A DNA stretch of 64,000 nt, taken from the NCBI RefSeq assembly GCF_902497995.1, contig NZ_CABVII010000003.1:248001-312000 (forward strand), written 5' to 3'. The first letter of the stretch is position 1. Each line of letters begins with the position of its first letter. This DNA comes from Pseudomonas fluorescens (GTDB taxonomy: Bacteria; Pseudomonadota; Gammaproteobacteria; Pseudomonadales; Pseudomonadaceae). Positions 9,688-19,214 of the stretch are shown here, in pieces. The position numbers and the translations under genes are program-made. Under the pieces are notes generated by a model. It saw only the letters and a list, made by a program, of their open reading frames with translations, was not told where the DNA came from and ran no database searches.

Positions 9688-10362
9688 CTACTGTGCAGAC
9701 AGGGCCTTCTTCGCCCGGGTTGCCGCCTGCTCCTGGCCTGCCTGCGCCAGATCGCTCGCCGCCTTCAGCCAGCGCTGCCGATCGACGTTGGCCGCAAGCT
9801 GGTCCGGTTTCTGGATCAGCACCGCCCACCCCCCGGCGTCCTTGAACGCAGACTCAAATGAACTGAAGCTCATCAGCGTCCGGCGATTCATCCCGGCACG
9901 CAGCAGCACGGTCTGTTTCTCACGGTTGTACCCGGCAAGAATGGCGTAACGCGGCCCAGCCCAGAACGCCGAGCCTTCGGTGAAGCGCACCATCACCGGA
10001 TAACCGGCCGCAACCTGGGCCAGCAGCGCAGGCAGGTTGGCGTCCAGGGGATAGACGAGCATGCCGTACTCGCGGGCGAGGTTCAGCATATTCTGCTGCA
10101 ACTGGGCTTCGGCACCCGGCAAATGCAGGGGCTTGTCGAGCAGCCCCGGGGTAATCACGATGCCCTGCTGGGACAACAGGCTGGCCAGGACCTGGGGGCC
10201 GCTCTGATTGTCCTGCCCTCGGTAGAACGTACCGCTGAGCTCGACCCGTTCCGGCAGGCGCTTGATTTCGGGCGCAACGCTACCCGCGCAGCCAGCCATG
10301 GCAGTCAGCACGCCGACCATCAACGCGGCACAAAGAATTCGAGAAAATACCCGCACCATCAT
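9688..10362 (-). CDS. Lipoprotein with a degenerate peptidase C39-like fold
   Basis: 224 aa. A signal peptide ends in a lipobox with Cys25 (TAMAGC), so it should be membrane-anchored in the periplasm. The region QDNQSGPQVLASLL (50-63) aligns with the C39 motif Q...CGPxxLA, but the catalytic Cys position is Ser54. The usual His region reads PRYAILAGY (137-145) with no His. It is therefore probably a non-catalytic relative, perhaps binding or scaffolding. The gene stands alone between small acidic genes and a divergent small membrane gene. Confidence 0.65.
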   Translation of the reverse strand: MMVRVFSRILCAALMVGVLTAMAGCAGSVAPEIKRLPERVELSGTFYRGQDNQSGPQVLASLLSQQGIVITPGLLDKPLHLPGAEAQLQQNMLNLAREYGMLVYPLDANLPALLAQVAAGYPVMVRFTEGSAFWAGPRYAILAGYNREKQTVLLRAGMNRRTLMSFSSFESAFKDAGGWAVLIQKPDQLAANVDRQRWLKAASDLAQAGQEQAATRAKKALSAQ

Positions 10363-10581
10363 CGCTCACTTGTTCAGGCGCCAGGCGTACGCGCTCCCGG
10401 CTTGGCCGTCGATCATAGGACGCCAGGCCGCAACGGTATAGCCTTCACCGGCAGTTGGTTGCATTCGATAGAGCGAGCTCGTTGGTGACAGCCGACCATT
10501 GGTCAATAGCCTGAAACACGATAGCGGCTAGACTGTCATTGGCAGAGAGTGTGCCCGCAGCAGGGGCAAGGAGGAGCACTG

Positions 10582-10752
10582 ATGAGCCTGACAATGACCG
10601 TAGTGATGCTGATCGCAGGCTGGCTGGCCGTGGCCGCCGCCATGTTGTGGGGCGTCTTGCGTATTACCCGCCGGCACCATCACCCCCCTGTGCAACCGGC
10701 GTCGCCGGCGGCCACCGATAAACCGGCTACCCGCCACGTCACCGCGCATTGA
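10582..10752 (+). CDS. Small membrane protein, 56 aa, unknown function
   Basis: Starts at ATG 10582 behind AAGGAGGAG at good spacing; the frame opens earlier but that start lacks an SD. One transmembrane helix (about residues 4-26) is followed by a basic RRHHH segment and a Pro/Ala tail, suggesting a single-pass inner-membrane protein. It ends just before a bidirectional hairpin. I do not recognise the family. Confidence 0.65.
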   Translation: MSLTMTVVMLIAGWLAVAAAMLWGVLRITRRHHHPPVQPASPAATDKPATRHVTAH

Positions 10753-10777
10753 CCGGCGCTTTTCAGTCGCATAAACC

Positions 10778-10820
10778 AAAAACGGCCGTCCGGATTCTTT
10801 CGAGTCCGGGCGGCCGTTTC
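10778..10820. terminator. Bidirectional terminator between the 56-aa gene and terC
   Basis: A long stem pairs AAAACGGCCG-CCGGA with TCCGG-CGGCCGTTT around a 9-base loop, with A-rich and T-rich flanks on the two sides. It separates convergent genes and can serve both. Confidence 0.8.
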
Positions 10821-10832
10821 GTTTAGTGCAGG

Positions 10833-11582
10833 TTAGGCTTGAGCGGCAATCCGCTTCTGCTTCGCCCGCCGGGACATCATGTTCAGGCCCTCGATCGTGG
10901 CCGAGAACGCCATCGCCGCGTAGACGTAGCCTTTCGGTACATGGGCGCCAAAGCCTTCGGCGATCAGGGTCATGCCGATCATGATCAGGAAGCCCAGCGC
11001 CAGCATCACCACGGTCGGGTTGTCGTTAATGAACCTGGCCAACGGGTCAGCCGCCAGCAACATCACCAGTACCGACACCACCACCGCAATGATCATGATC
11101 GGCAAATGCTCGGTCATGCCGACCGCGGTGATGATGCTGTCGATGGAGAACACCATGTCCAGCATCAGGATCTGACCGATCGCGGCCGCAAAGCCCAGGG
11201 TCACGGTCGAGGTCGCCGACTTCGGATCTTCCGGCGCCGGGTCCATGCTGTGATGGATTTCGGTGGTCGCCTTCCACAACAGGAACAGGCCACCGGCGAT
11301 CAGGATCATGTCTTTCCAGGAGAACGCGTGGCCGAGGAGATCGATCACCGGCTCGGTCAACTGGACGATGAACGCGATGGTGCTCAACAGCGCCAGTCGC
11401 AGGATCAGCGCCATGCCGATACCGATGCGCCGCGCCTTCTGCCGATGCTGCTCGGGCAATTTATTGGTCAGGATCGAGATGAAGATCAGGTTATCGATGC
11501 CGAGCACGATTTCCATCACGATCAACGTGGCCAGGGCGACCCAGGCGGTGGGGCTTACAGCAAGTTCTAAAAGGTATTCCAT
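10833..11582 (-). CDS. TerC family integral membrane protein
   Basis: 249 aa with about seven hydrophobic helices. Two family signatures with conserved acidic residues are visible: [11 protein letters not shown] near residue 24 and DMVFSIDSI near 145. TerC/Alx/YjbE proteins are inner-membrane, some linked to manganese export or tellurite resistance. The specific substrate here cannot be read from sequence. It is followed in the same direction by the bidirectional terminator. Confidence 0.9.
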   Translation of the reverse strand: MEYLLELAVSPTAWVALATLIVMEIVLGIDNLIFISILTNKLPEQHRQKARRIGIGMALILRLALLSTIAFIVQLTEPVIDLLGHAFSWKDMILIAGGLFLLWKATTEIHHSMDPAPEDPKSATSTVTLGFAAAIGQILMLDMVFSIDSIITAVGMTEHLPIMIIAVVVSVLVMLLAADPLARFINDNPTVVMLALGFLIMIGMTLIAEGFGAHVPKGYVYAAMAFSATIEGLNMMSRRAKQKRIAAQA

Positions 11583-11610
11583 GGGTCAGTCCTGACTCGT
11601 TTAAGACGGT

Positions 11611-11853
11611 TTAGATTTCCTGGGATGAAGACTCGGTGTCCCGTTTGTCTTCGTCCGATGATTCTTTCTTGCTGATCAGCCCGCCGGTGGCGTCGCTTAT
11701 CGCTTGTTCGGCAGCTTTGTGCGTATCGTCGATCGCTTGTTTCGCGCTTTCGGCAGCCTTGCCCATCAGTTGCTGAGCGCTTTTCTCGGCCTGGTCGCAA
11801 CCGGCCAATAGCAGTAACGACGTGATCAGCAACGCCGTGGTTTTGAAATTCAT
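11611..11853 (-). CDS. Small lipoprotein, 80 aa
   Basis: Starts at ATG 11853 with GAGGAA 6 bp upstream. The signal peptide ends in LLLLAGC with Cys19 as the lipidation site. The mature part is alanine/lysine/glutamate-rich and helical, with an acidic serine-rich tail. It lies 28 bp before terC on the same strand and may be cotranscribed with it. Function unknown. Confidence 0.7.
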   Translation of the reverse strand: MNFKTTALLITSLLLLAGCDQAEKSAQQLMGKAAESAKQAIDDTHKAAEQAISDATGGLISKKESSDEDKRDTESSSQEI

Positions 11854-12015
11854 GATGTTTCCTCGATAGAACAGACAGAGCCGAAAAGGCCTCCCGTCGA
11901 TAGCGGGACATTCTAAGGAGACAGACACTTCAGGAAAATTCGTATTTTTACCGGCTATACTTCGGTTTTTACGAATCCATAATCGAAATTCGAATAAATG
12001 GATGTGGGTGTGGAC

Positions 12016-12123
12016 CTGTAGGAGCGAGGCTTGCCCGCGAAGAACGATAATGCGGTCTTCCTGAATGACCGCGTTATCGTTCTTCGCGGGCAAGTCGGAT
12101 CGCCGCATCGCTCGCTCCTACAG
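12016..12123. repeat. REPIN (two inverted REPs with paired spacer)
   Basis: A forward REP at 12016-12041 and an inverted REP ending at 12123. The spacer ends also pair (GAAGAACGATAA with its near complement). The right REP carries the additional TCGGATCGCCGCATCG segment that the left lacks. Confidence 0.85.
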
Positions 12124-12153
12124 GTGATGTGTATTAGGCGGGAAATAAACAGA

Positions 12154-13053
12154 ATGATGAATTACCGACAGCTGCACTACTTCTGGGTGGTGGCCAAGAC
12201 TGGCAGCATCGTGCGCGCCTGCGAGCAGTTGAATCTGACCCCGCAGACCATCAGCGGGCAGATCTCCCTGCTCGAACAAACCTATGGCATCGAGTTGTTT
12301 CGCCGGGTTGGCCGCCAGCTTGAGCTCACGGAGGCCGGGCGTCAGGCCCTGCCCTACGCCGAGCAAATGTTCCAGCTGGGCGGTGAACTGGAATTGATGT
12401 TGCGGGCGCAGCCCAACGAGCAGCAGATTCTGTTTCGGGTCGGCGTAGCGGACGTGGTGCCCAAATCCATCGTCTATCGGCTGATCGCGCCGACCATGGA
12501 GTTGAACGAACCGCTGCGCATCACCTGCCGTGAAGACAAGCTTGAGCGGCTGCTGGCCGACCTGGCGATCCAGCGCCTGGACCTGGTGATCTCCGACAGC
12601 CCGATGCCCTCGCACCTGGACATCAAGGGCTACAGCCAGAAGCTCGGCGAATGCGGGATCAGCTTCTTTGCCACCCCCTCACTGGCCGCGCAGTACGGCC
12701 AGGACTTTCCGCGCAGCCTGCATGGCGCACCGCTGCTGATTCCCGGGCCGGAAACCGTGGTGCGCAGTCGTTTGCAGCGCTGGTTTGCCGAGCAGCAGAT
12801 CCAGCCACGCATAGTCGGCGAGTTTGACGACAGCGCCTTGATGCAGGCTTTCGGTCAATCCGGCAGCGGGATTTTCATCGGTCCGAGCGTGATTGCCGAC
12901 GAGGTCAAACGACAATACGGCGTGGAGTCGATTGGCCAGACCAACGCGGTCACCGAGTCGTTCTACGCCATTTCCGTGGAACGCAAGGTCAAGCACCCCG
13001 GCATTGTCGCCATTACCGAAGGTGCGAGGCGCGCACTGTTCACCGAGCTGTGA
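12154..13053 (+). CDS. nhaR: LysR family regulator, NhaR type
   Basis: 299 aa from ATG 12154. It has an N-terminal winged helix-turn-helix (NYRQLHYFWVVAKTGS) and a LysR effector domain. Shared features with E. coli NhaR include LTPQTISGQI, VGVADVVPKSIV, IISD-like LVISDSPMP, GECGISFF and GEFDDSALMQAFG. E. coli NhaR activates the Na+/H+ antiporter gene nhaA, but no antiporter is next to this gene, so its targets are unknown. The gene converges with an MFS gene 4 bp away. A longer frame into the REPIN is rejected. Confidence 0.8.
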   Translation: MMNYRQLHYFWVVAKTGSIVRACEQLNLTPQTISGQISLLEQTYGIELFRRVGRQLELTEAGRQALPYAEQMFQLGGELELMLRAQPNEQQILFRVGVADVVPKSIVYRLIAPTMELNEPLRITCREDKLERLLADLAIQRLDLVISDSPMPSHLDIKGYSQKLGECGISFFATPSLAAQYGQDFPRSLHGAPLLIPGPETVVRSRLQRWFAEQQIQPRIVGEFDDSALMQAFGQSGSGIFIGPSVIADEVKRQYGVESIGQTNAVTESFYAISVERKVKHPGIVAITEGARRALFTEL

Positions 13054-13057
13054 AGCG

Positions 13058-14212
13058 TCAGGCGCAGACTTCCCGGGGTTTGAAGGTCATCAGCGCCATG
13101 GCCAACAGGATCGAGACCAGGATAAAAGCGGCCGCCACAAAACCCAGGCCTTGCAGGCCAACGCTGTCGATCACCCGGCCACCGACCATGGCGCCCAGGC
13201 CGATCCCGAGATTGGCGCCGGCAATGTTCAGCGACGCGGCAAAGGCCGGCGCTTCAGGTGCCGCCTTCATCAAACGCACGTGGCTGACCAGGAACATCGC
13301 CGCCTGGGTCACGCCCCAGATCGCCATCGCCGCCGCCAGCCCCAGCGGCGAGTGAATGTTCGGCACCAACGCCACCATGCCGGCAATCATGAACGCGCAA
13401 AACGTCACCGAAGCGATCAGCGGGTGACGATCCACCGCGCGGCCACCCAGCGAGTTGCCGATCAGCCCCATCGCGCCGAAGCCCATCAGGCACCAGCCGA
13501 CCACTGTGCCGTTGAAACCGGCCAGGCGCTCAAGGATGTCCGCCAGGTAGGTGTAGGCGGTGAACATGCCGCTGAACACCAGGATCGACAGCAGTACATG
13601 GCCGATCATCAGCGGGCTGCGCAGGATCTTGAATTGCGAGCGAAAGCTCACTTGATGCTGATGCAGGTTGGTTGTCGGCAGGTAGATGAACAGCAGCAGC
13701 GCCTTGGCAAAGGCGATCACCGCCAGAATGCCGAAGGCACTGCGCCAACCGAACGCGTCGGAAATCAGCGTGCCCACCGGAATGCCGAACACCGTGGCGC
13801 AGACAATCCCGAAACCGATCTTGGCGATGGCGCGACCGGCGAAGTCCGGGCCGACGATATCCACCGCCGTCTCACTGGCCAGGGCCCAGAACACCGGCAA
13901 GCCGAGCGCGGGAATCAAGCGGGCGATGGCCATCACCCAGATGTTCGGGGCAAACGCCGCCAGGGTGTTGGCCAGGCCGAACATGATCAGCACCGAAATG
14001 AACAGCTTGCGTCGCTCGAACCTGGCGAAGTACGCGGTCAGGAACGGTCCGAAGGCGGCGACGGTAAAGGCGAACAAGGTCACCAGCAAACCCGCTTGCG
14101 GGATGCTGACGTCAAGGTCTCGGGCGATCGCCGGCAACAGGCCGACGATGACGAATTCCGTGGTCAGCACCGTGAAACCGGCGGCGGACAACAGAAGGAT
14201 GGGTAACAGCAT
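13058..14212 (-). CDS. MFS transporter, DHA1/AraJ-like
   Basis: 384 aa with about 12 transmembrane helices. The first helix region LTTEFVIVGLLPAIARDL and loop RRKLF are typical of the drug:H+ antiporter-1/AraJ branch of the major facilitator superfamily. A sugar or drug efflux role is plausible, but the substrate is not determinable. It is convergent with the nhaR-like gene. Confidence 0.85.
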   Translation of the reverse strand: MLLPILLLSAAGFTVLTTEFVIVGLLPAIARDLDVSIPQAGLLVTLFAFTVAAFGPFLTAYFARFERRKLFISVLIMFGLANTLAAFAPNIWVMAIARLIPALGLPVFWALASETAVDIVGPDFAGRAIAKIGFGIVCATVFGIPVGTLISDAFGWRSAFGILAVIAFAKALLLFIYLPTTNLHQHQVSFRSQFKILRSPLMIGHVLLSILVFSGMFTAYTYLADILERLAGFNGTVVGWCLMGFGAMGLIGNSLGGRAVDRHPLIASVTFCAFMIAGMVALVPNIHSPLGLAAAMAIWGVTQAAMFLVSHVRLMKAAPEAPAFAASLNIAGANLGIGLGAMVGGRVIDSVGLQGLGFVAAAFILVSILLAMALMTFKPREVCA

Positions 14213-14491
14213 GCAGAACTCCAGGAAACGACGACACCAGCGACAGCCCGAAGGCTCGCTGGCAGAACATGAAAATGAGGATGGGCAATCTTAGCAGAGT
14301 GCTTCCGGGCGCGGTTGCACGAACCTGCTTTTCTCGTGTAACACGCGGGCGGCAGATCGTCACAGGTCTGAAGGATCAGGACGACGCTGTGATAAAGTCC
14401 GCGCCCCGCGATACGTACCCTGTTCATCTGCCAGCGATTGGCATTGATGTCGCGCTACCCCGCACCTAATAAAATCAGAGATGCCGTTTTT

Positions 14492-15724
14492 ATGACCGCT
14501 TCAACCCCTTCGCTATTGCACCGTTTGAATCGCTTGAGCCTGGTCACGCAAATCATCATCGGCCTGATCGCCGGGATTGTCCTGGCGCTGGTTGCGCCTG
14601 ACGTGGCGAAGTCCACCGCGTTCATCGGCAAAGTCTTCGTCTCGGCCCTGAAAGCCGTCGCACCGATCCTGGTGTTCGTGCTGGTCATGGCGTCGATCGC
14701 CAACCATAAGCACGGCCAGGAAACCCATATCCGGCCGATTCTGTTTCTGTACCTGCTGGGCACCTTCGCCGCCGCGGTGGTCGCGGTCGTTGCCAGCATG
14801 ATGTTCCCGTCGAGCCTGGTGCTGTCCTCCCACGACGTCGCGGTGACTGCACCGGGCGGCATCAGCGAAGTACTGCAGAGCCTGTTGCTGAGCGTGGTCG
14901 ATAATCCGGTCAGCGCCCTGATCAACGCCAATTTCATCGGCATTCTGGCCTGGGCGATCGGCATGGGCGTGGCCATTCGCCATGCCGGTGACACCACTCG
15001 CGAGGTACTCGGTGATCTGTCCAACGGCGTGACCCTGATCGTGCGCCTGGTGATTCGTTTTGCGCCGCTGGGGATTTTTGGCCTGGTGGCCTCGACCCTC
15101 GCCACGTCCGGCTTCGGTGCCCTGATCGGTTACCTGCATCTGCTGGCGGTATTGCTGGGTTGCATGCTGTTCGTGGCGCTGGTGATGAACCCGGCGATCG
15201 TGTTCTGGAAGTTGCGTCGCAACCCGTATCCGCTGGTGATCATGTGCCTTCGCGAAAGTGGCATCACCGCGTTTTTCACTCGCAGCTCGGCGGCGAACAT
15301 TCCGGTCAACCTTGAGTTGAGCAAGCGCCTGGGCCTGCATGAAGACACCTACTCGGTCTCGATTCCGCTCGGTGCCACCATCAACATGGCGGGCGCAGCG
15401 ATCACCATTACCGTGCTGACCCTGGCGGCCGTGCATACCCTGGGTATTGCGGTCGATATTCCGACCGCCATCCTGCTGAGCGTGGTCGCGGCGATCTGTG
15501 CCTGTGGCGCTTCGGGCGTGGCCGGCGGTTCGTTGTTGCTGATACCACTGGCGTGCAGTTTGTTTGGCATCCCGAGTGAAATCGCGATGCAGGTGGTGGC
15601 GGTCGGTTTCATTATCGGGGTGTTGCAGGATTCGGCGGAAACGGCGCTGAATTCGTCTACCGACGTGCTGTTCACGGCCGCCGCATGCCTGGGGGAAGAA
15701 GAGAAAGCACAACGCCTGGCATAA
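14492..15724 (+). CDS. sstT: Serine/threonine:Na+ symporter SstT
   Basis: 410 aa from [12 protein letters not shown]; an upstream frame to 14438 is not family-like. It is a DAACS family inner-membrane carrier for L-serine and L-threonine. Conserved segments almost identical to E. coli SstT include [45 protein letters not shown] and [20 protein letters not shown]. The gene is monocistronic, followed by the REP array. Confidence 0.95.
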   Translation: MTASTPSLLHRLNRLSLVTQIIIGLIAGIVLALVAPDVAKSTAFIGKVFVSALKAVAPILVFVLVMASIANHKHGQETHIRPILFLYLLGTFAAAVVAVVASMMFPSSLVLSSHDVAVTAPGGISEVLQSLLLSVVDNPVSALINANFIGILAWAIGMGVAIRHAGDTTREVLGDLSNGVTLIVRLVIRFAPLGIFGLVASTLATSGFGALIGYLHLLAVLLGCMLFVALVMNPAIVFWKLRRNPYPLVIMCLRESGITAFFTRSSAANIPVNLELSKRLGLHEDTYSVSIPLGATINMAGAAITITVLTLAAVHTLGIAVDIPTAILLSVVAAICACGASGVAGGSLLLIPLACSLFGIPSEIAMQVVAVGFIIGVLQDSAETALNSSTDVLFTAAACLGEEEKAQRLA

Positions 15725-15734
15725 CACGCAATGC

Positions 15735-16140
15735 CCTGTAGGAGCCAGGCTTGCCGGCGAAGGCGATTTTGAATACGCCTTCGCCGGCAAGCCTGGCTCC
15801 TACAGCGAAGGCGATCTTGAATACGCCTTCGCCGGCAAGCCTGGCTCCTACAGCGAAGGCGATCTTGAATACGCCTTCGCCGGCAAGCCTGGCTCCTACA
15901 GCGAAGGCGATCTTGAATACGCCTTCGCCGGCAAGCCTGGCTCCTACAGCGAAGGCGTCCTTGAACACGCCTTCGCCGGCAAGCCTGGCTCCTACAGCGA
16001 AGGCGATCTTGAATACGCCTTCGCCGGCAAGCCTGGCTCCTACAGCAAAGGCGATCTTGAATACGCCTTCGCCGGCAAGCCTGGCTCCTACAGCGAAGGC
16101 GATCTTGAATACGCCTTCGCCGGCAAGCCTGGCTCCTACA
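15735..16140. repeat. Tandem array of eight 48-bp REP units
   Basis: After one forward REP (GTAGGAGCCAGGCTTGCCGGCGAAGG) come eight inverted units of exactly 48 bp, with CCTTCGCCGG recurring at 15778, 15826, 15874, 15922, 15970, 16018, 16066 and 16114. Unit differences are single substitutions: unit 1 has GATTTT, unit 5 has GTCCTTGAACAC and unit 7 has CAAAGG. Each unit can fold, since GAAGGCG pairs with CGCCTTC. ORFs through it are repeat artefacts. Confidence 0.95.
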
Positions 16141-16157
16141 AAGGCGCACGGGGGGGG

Positions 16158-16667
16158 TTAGAACGCGCCCATGTAATCGCGTTTGCCCACTTCGACACCG
16201 TTATGACGCAACAAGGCGTAGGTGGTGGTGACGTGGAAGAAGAATTGCGGCAGACCGTAGCTCAGCAGGTAAGCCTGGCCGGTGAAGCGCTTTTCTTTTG
16301 GCGTGCCTGGACGCGTGACGATCTCGATGCCTTCCTTGCCGGCGATCTGCTCGGGCTTGATCTCGCCGATGTAGGCCAGGACCTTGGCGATCAGCGCTTG
16401 CAGTTCGGCGAAGGTGGTTTCGGTGTCGTCGTACTTCGGCACTTCGATCTCGGCCAGACGCGAGGAAACGCCCTTGGCGAAATCGACGGCGATCTGCACC
16501 TGGCGCACCAGCGGGAACATGTCCGGGTACAGGCGGGCTTGCAGCAATGCGTTCGGATCGATGTTTTTCGCGGTGGCGTGGGCTTCAGCCTTGCTCAGCA
16601 CATCGCTCAGGGCGCTGAGCATTTGCTTGAAAACCGGAACGGAAGCGTCGTACAGGGAAATGGTCAT
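16158..16667 (-). CDS. DUF1993 family protein
   Basis: 169 aa, soluble and largely helical. The sequence matches the DUF1993 pattern, with LYPDMFPLVRQVQ in the first half and YGLPQFFFHVTTTYALLRHNG near the C-terminus, a DinB-like four-helix arrangement. No function is established for the family. The stop lies 17 bp from the REP array. It is monocistronic. Confidence 0.85.
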   Translation of the reverse strand: MTISLYDASVPVFKQMLSALSDVLSKAEAHATAKNIDPNALLQARLYPDMFPLVRQVQIAVDFAKGVSSRLAEIEVPKYDDTETTFAELQALIAKVLAYIGEIKPEQIAGKEGIEIVTRPGTPKEKRFTGQAYLLSYGLPQFFFHVTTTYALLRHNGVEVGKRDYMGAF

Positions 16668-16806
16668 GGCAGTCTCGTGTTGTGACAGGAGGTAAATGTG
16701 GGCCGATTATAGCCATGCGCGACGCTCCTGCGACTTGTCTTTTATCCAGCAAGGATTACGCTAGGCCGCTTCGACTGCATGCTTCGACTGCCTAGGGAAA
16801 AGCGCG

Positions 16807-17454
16807 ATGAGCACTGAGCAAGAAACCACTATCGACGAGCCGCGCCTCAACAGCACGGAAATCCGCATTCTGGGTTCGCTGATCGAGAAACAGGCCACCA
16901 GCCCGGAAACCTATCCGCTGACCCTCAATGCCCTGGTGATCGCCTGCAACCAGAAAACCAGCCGCGAACCGGTGATGAACCTCACCCAGGGCCAGGTCGG
17001 CCAGAGCCTGCGCGCCCTTGAAGGCCGCGGTTTTACCAAACTGGTGATGGGCAGCCGGGCCGATCGCTGGGAGCACAGGGTCGACAAGGCGCTGGAACTG
17101 GTGCCGGCCCAGGTCATTCTGACCGGCTTGCTGTTCCTGCGCGGCCCGCAAACGGTCAATGAACTGCTGACCCGCAGCGGGCGCATGCATGAATTCGAAG
17201 ACGCCGAGCAGGTGGTGCATCAGCTGGAACGGTTGATTGCCCGCGGCCTGGCGCTGCTGATTCCACGCCAGGCCGGGCAGCGTGAAGACCGCTACATGCA
17301 CGCGCTGGGGGATCCGGCGGATATTGAGGTGATTCTGGCTGCGCGGAATAATCCGGTGGAACGTGGTGCCAGCAATGGCGTATCGCTGGAGCGGATCGAA
17401 GAACTCGAAGCGCGGATTGCGGCGCTGGAAGAGCGCCTGGCACGGCTCGAATAA
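16807..17454 (+). CDS. yceH: YceH family protein (DUF480)
   Basis: 215 aa. It carries the conserved [28 protein letters not shown]-type start, and two winged-helix-like domains are expected. A C-terminal coiled coil rich in Glu/Arg ([18 protein letters not shown]) is visible. The family is conserved in gammaproteobacteria without a firmly known role. It is divergent from the DUF1993 gene. Confidence 0.88.
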   Translation: MSTEQETTIDEPRLNSTEIRILGSLIEKQATSPETYPLTLNALVIACNQKTSREPVMNLTQGQVGQSLRALEGRGFTKLVMGSRADRWEHRVDKALELVPAQVILTGLLFLRGPQTVNELLTRSGRMHEFEDAEQVVHQLERLIARGLALLIPRQAGQREDRYMHALGDPADIEVILAARNNPVERGASNGVSLERIEELEARIAALEERLARLE

Positions 17455-17474
17455 CCCGACAACAAAGATCAAAA

Positions 17475-17632
17475 TGTGGGAGCGGGCTTGCTCGCGAATG
17501 CGGACTGACATTCAACATGGTGTCGACTGACATACCGCCTTCGCGAGCAAGCCCGCTCCCACAGGGGATCGGCGTCGCACACAAATTGTGTAATCGGCGC
17601 AGAACCCTGTAGGAGCGAGGCTTGCCCGCGAT
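17475..17632. repeat. REPIN plus an isolated REP
   Basis: Forward and inverted GTGGGAGCGGGCTTGCTCGCGAA REPs span 17475-17565. A single REP of the other type (GTAGGAGCGAGGCTTGCCCGCGA) follows at 17608-17632. Confidence 0.85.
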
Positions 17633-17665
17633 GGGGCCGGTACAGCCAACAGATAACTCGAAGGC

Positions 17666-18484
17666 TCAGCTGCGGGCAAACTCCACCGCTTTGTGAAACT
17701 GCTCCTCGGTCGGCCGCACGCCGGTGTACAGCACAAACTGCTCCAGCGCCTGGATCGCAATCACTTCCAGCCCGGTAATCACCCGCTTGCCTTCGGCACG
17801 ACCGCGCACGATCAGCGGGGTTTCCGAGGGAATCGCCACCACATCGAACACAATCTGCGCAGCGGCAATGGTGTCGGCGTCGAACGCCAGTTGATCGGCT
17901 TCCGGCCCCCCGGTCATGCCGATCGGCGTGACATTGATCAGCATTTGCGGACGTCGCGCGCCGAGTTCAGCTTGCCACTCATAGCCCAGCGAATCGGCCA
18001 GGGCACGCCCGGCGCGCTCGTTACGGGCGACGATCAGACCATTTTTATAACCGCCATCGCGTAAAGCGCTGGCCACCGCCTTGGCCATACCACCGCTACC
18101 GCGCAGGGCGAAGATGGAGTCCTTGGGCACCTGGTGGGTTTCCAGCAGTTGAGCGATGGCGAGGTAATCGGTGTTGTAGGCCTTGAGATGGCCATTGCTG
18201 TTGACGAGGGTGTTGATCGATTGAATGGCCGCCGCCGACGCGTCCAGCTCATCGACCAGCGCAATGCAGGCCTCCTTGAACGGCATCGAAACGCCGCAGC
18301 CACGAATCCCCAGGGCGCGAATGCCAGCGATGGCACCTGGCAGGTCCTGACTGCTGAAGGCCTTGTAGTAAAAGTTCAGGCCCAATTGTTCGTACAGATG
18401 ATTGTGGAATCGCAGGCCAAAGTTTCCAGGGCGCCCGGAGAGGGACATGCACAGCTGGGTGTCTTTGTTGGGGTTCATCTGCAT
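17666..18484 (-). CDS. Shikimate dehydrogenase-like protein (HI0607/SdhL type)
   Basis: 272 aa. The start at 18484 is set by AAGGAG 6 bp upstream; the frame runs further but without an SD. The AroE-fold residues Lys70 (VSMPFKE) and Asp106 (AYNTDY) are kept, and RGSGGMAKAV forms the nucleotide-binding loop. The N-terminal DTQLCMSLSGRPGNFG is characteristic of the Haemophilus HI0607 subgroup rather than AroE proper. That subgroup has weak activity and an uncertain physiological substrate. The gene is isolated from aro genes. Confidence 0.82.
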   Translation of the reverse strand: MQMNPNKDTQLCMSLSGRPGNFGLRFHNHLYEQLGLNFYYKAFSSQDLPGAIAGIRALGIRGCGVSMPFKEACIALVDELDASAAAIQSINTLVNSNGHLKAYNTDYLAIAQLLETHQVPKDSIFALRGSGGMAKAVASALRDGGYKNGLIVARNERAGRALADSLGYEWQAELGARRPQMLINVTPIGMTGGPEADQLAFDADTIAAAQIVFDVVAIPSETPLIVRGRAEGKRVITGLEVIAIQALEQFVLYTGVRPTEEQFHKAVEFARS

Positions 18485-18728
18485 GTGAATCTCCTTCAAT
18501 AGCACTATCGGATGGACGGGATTAGCCATTCCACCCGGTCCGATCGATCATATTCGCGTACCTGCCGATGGCAGCGCACGACGGCAAGAAAGCCGGTACA
18601 GACCTTACACAAAATTTACCCAACGGCTGTGCTGATTTGCAAAAAAACGCTGTCTTAGAAGTATCCCCGCGACAATCCTTGGGTCTATTGCAGAGCCAGG
18701 CGCCGGGTCGAAGAGCCGAGGAATTATC

Positions 18729-19094
18729 ATGATCCGTAAAATCACCACAGTGGCCTTGCTGATCGGTGCCTTTGCCATCGCAGGGCCAGCAGAGGCTGGC
18801 GGCGGTCACGGTTGGCAGGGTCCGGCGGTATTCGGTGCGATCGTCGGCTCGGCCATCGTCGGTTCGGCCATCATCAACAGCAACCGGCCGGTCTATGTGC
18901 AGCAGCCGGTTTACGTTCAGCCACAACCGGTGTACATGCAACAACCTCCTCCGGTTTATTACCAGCCGGCACCGGTCTACGTGCAACAACCGGTCTACTA
19001 CGGCCCGCCACCGGTTTATTACGGTCCGCCCCGTGGCTACTACGGCCCCCCGCGCGGCTACTACGGCCATCCCCACGGTTATGGCCGCTGGTAA
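18729..19094 (+). CDS. Exported Tyr/Pro/Gln-rich repeat protein, 121 aa
   Basis: A good SD (GAGG) precedes ATG 18729. A signal peptide covers about residues 1-23 (AEA/GGG). A glycine-alanine membrane-like segment (FGAIVGSAIVGSAII) is followed by low-complexity repeats of PVYVQQ and then YYGPPRG units to the end. It is likely periplasmic or surface-associated. Such tyrosine/proline-rich tails occur in small envelope proteins of Pseudomonas, but no function is known to me. Confidence 0.75.
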   Translation: MIRKITTVALLIGAFAIAGPAEAGGGHGWQGPAVFGAIVGSAIVGSAIINSNRPVYVQQPVYVQPQPVYMQQPPPVYYQPAPVYVQQPVYYGPPPVYYGPPRGYYGPPRGYYGHPHGYGRW

Positions 19095-19214
19095 CGCAGT
19101 GGATCGCAGACTGAACGCCAGACTCATTGGCATCAATGACGACTATCGAAAGCGTTGATTGTCCGTTCCGGCGGCGAGTCCGTAAGGTAGCTCCATAGAT
19201 TGATGGAGGTACTT

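Noticed and set aside
12893-14206. Plus-strand ORF of 437 codons rich in Arg, Gln and His
   Set aside because: Shadow of the MFS gene on the minus strand; composition is unlike any real protein and no SD is present. The same applies to 3808-5136, 14513-15790, 24146-25294 and 41660-43024.
15735-16140. Possible CRISPR array
   Set aside because: Repeats are contiguous with a fixed 48-bp period, contain REP sequence, and there are no unique spacers or cas genes.
15751-16161. Repeat protein with LNTPSPASLAPTAKAI units
   Set aside because: It is a translation of the REP array with no SD; the minus-strand ORF with RRRRIQ units is equally artefactual.
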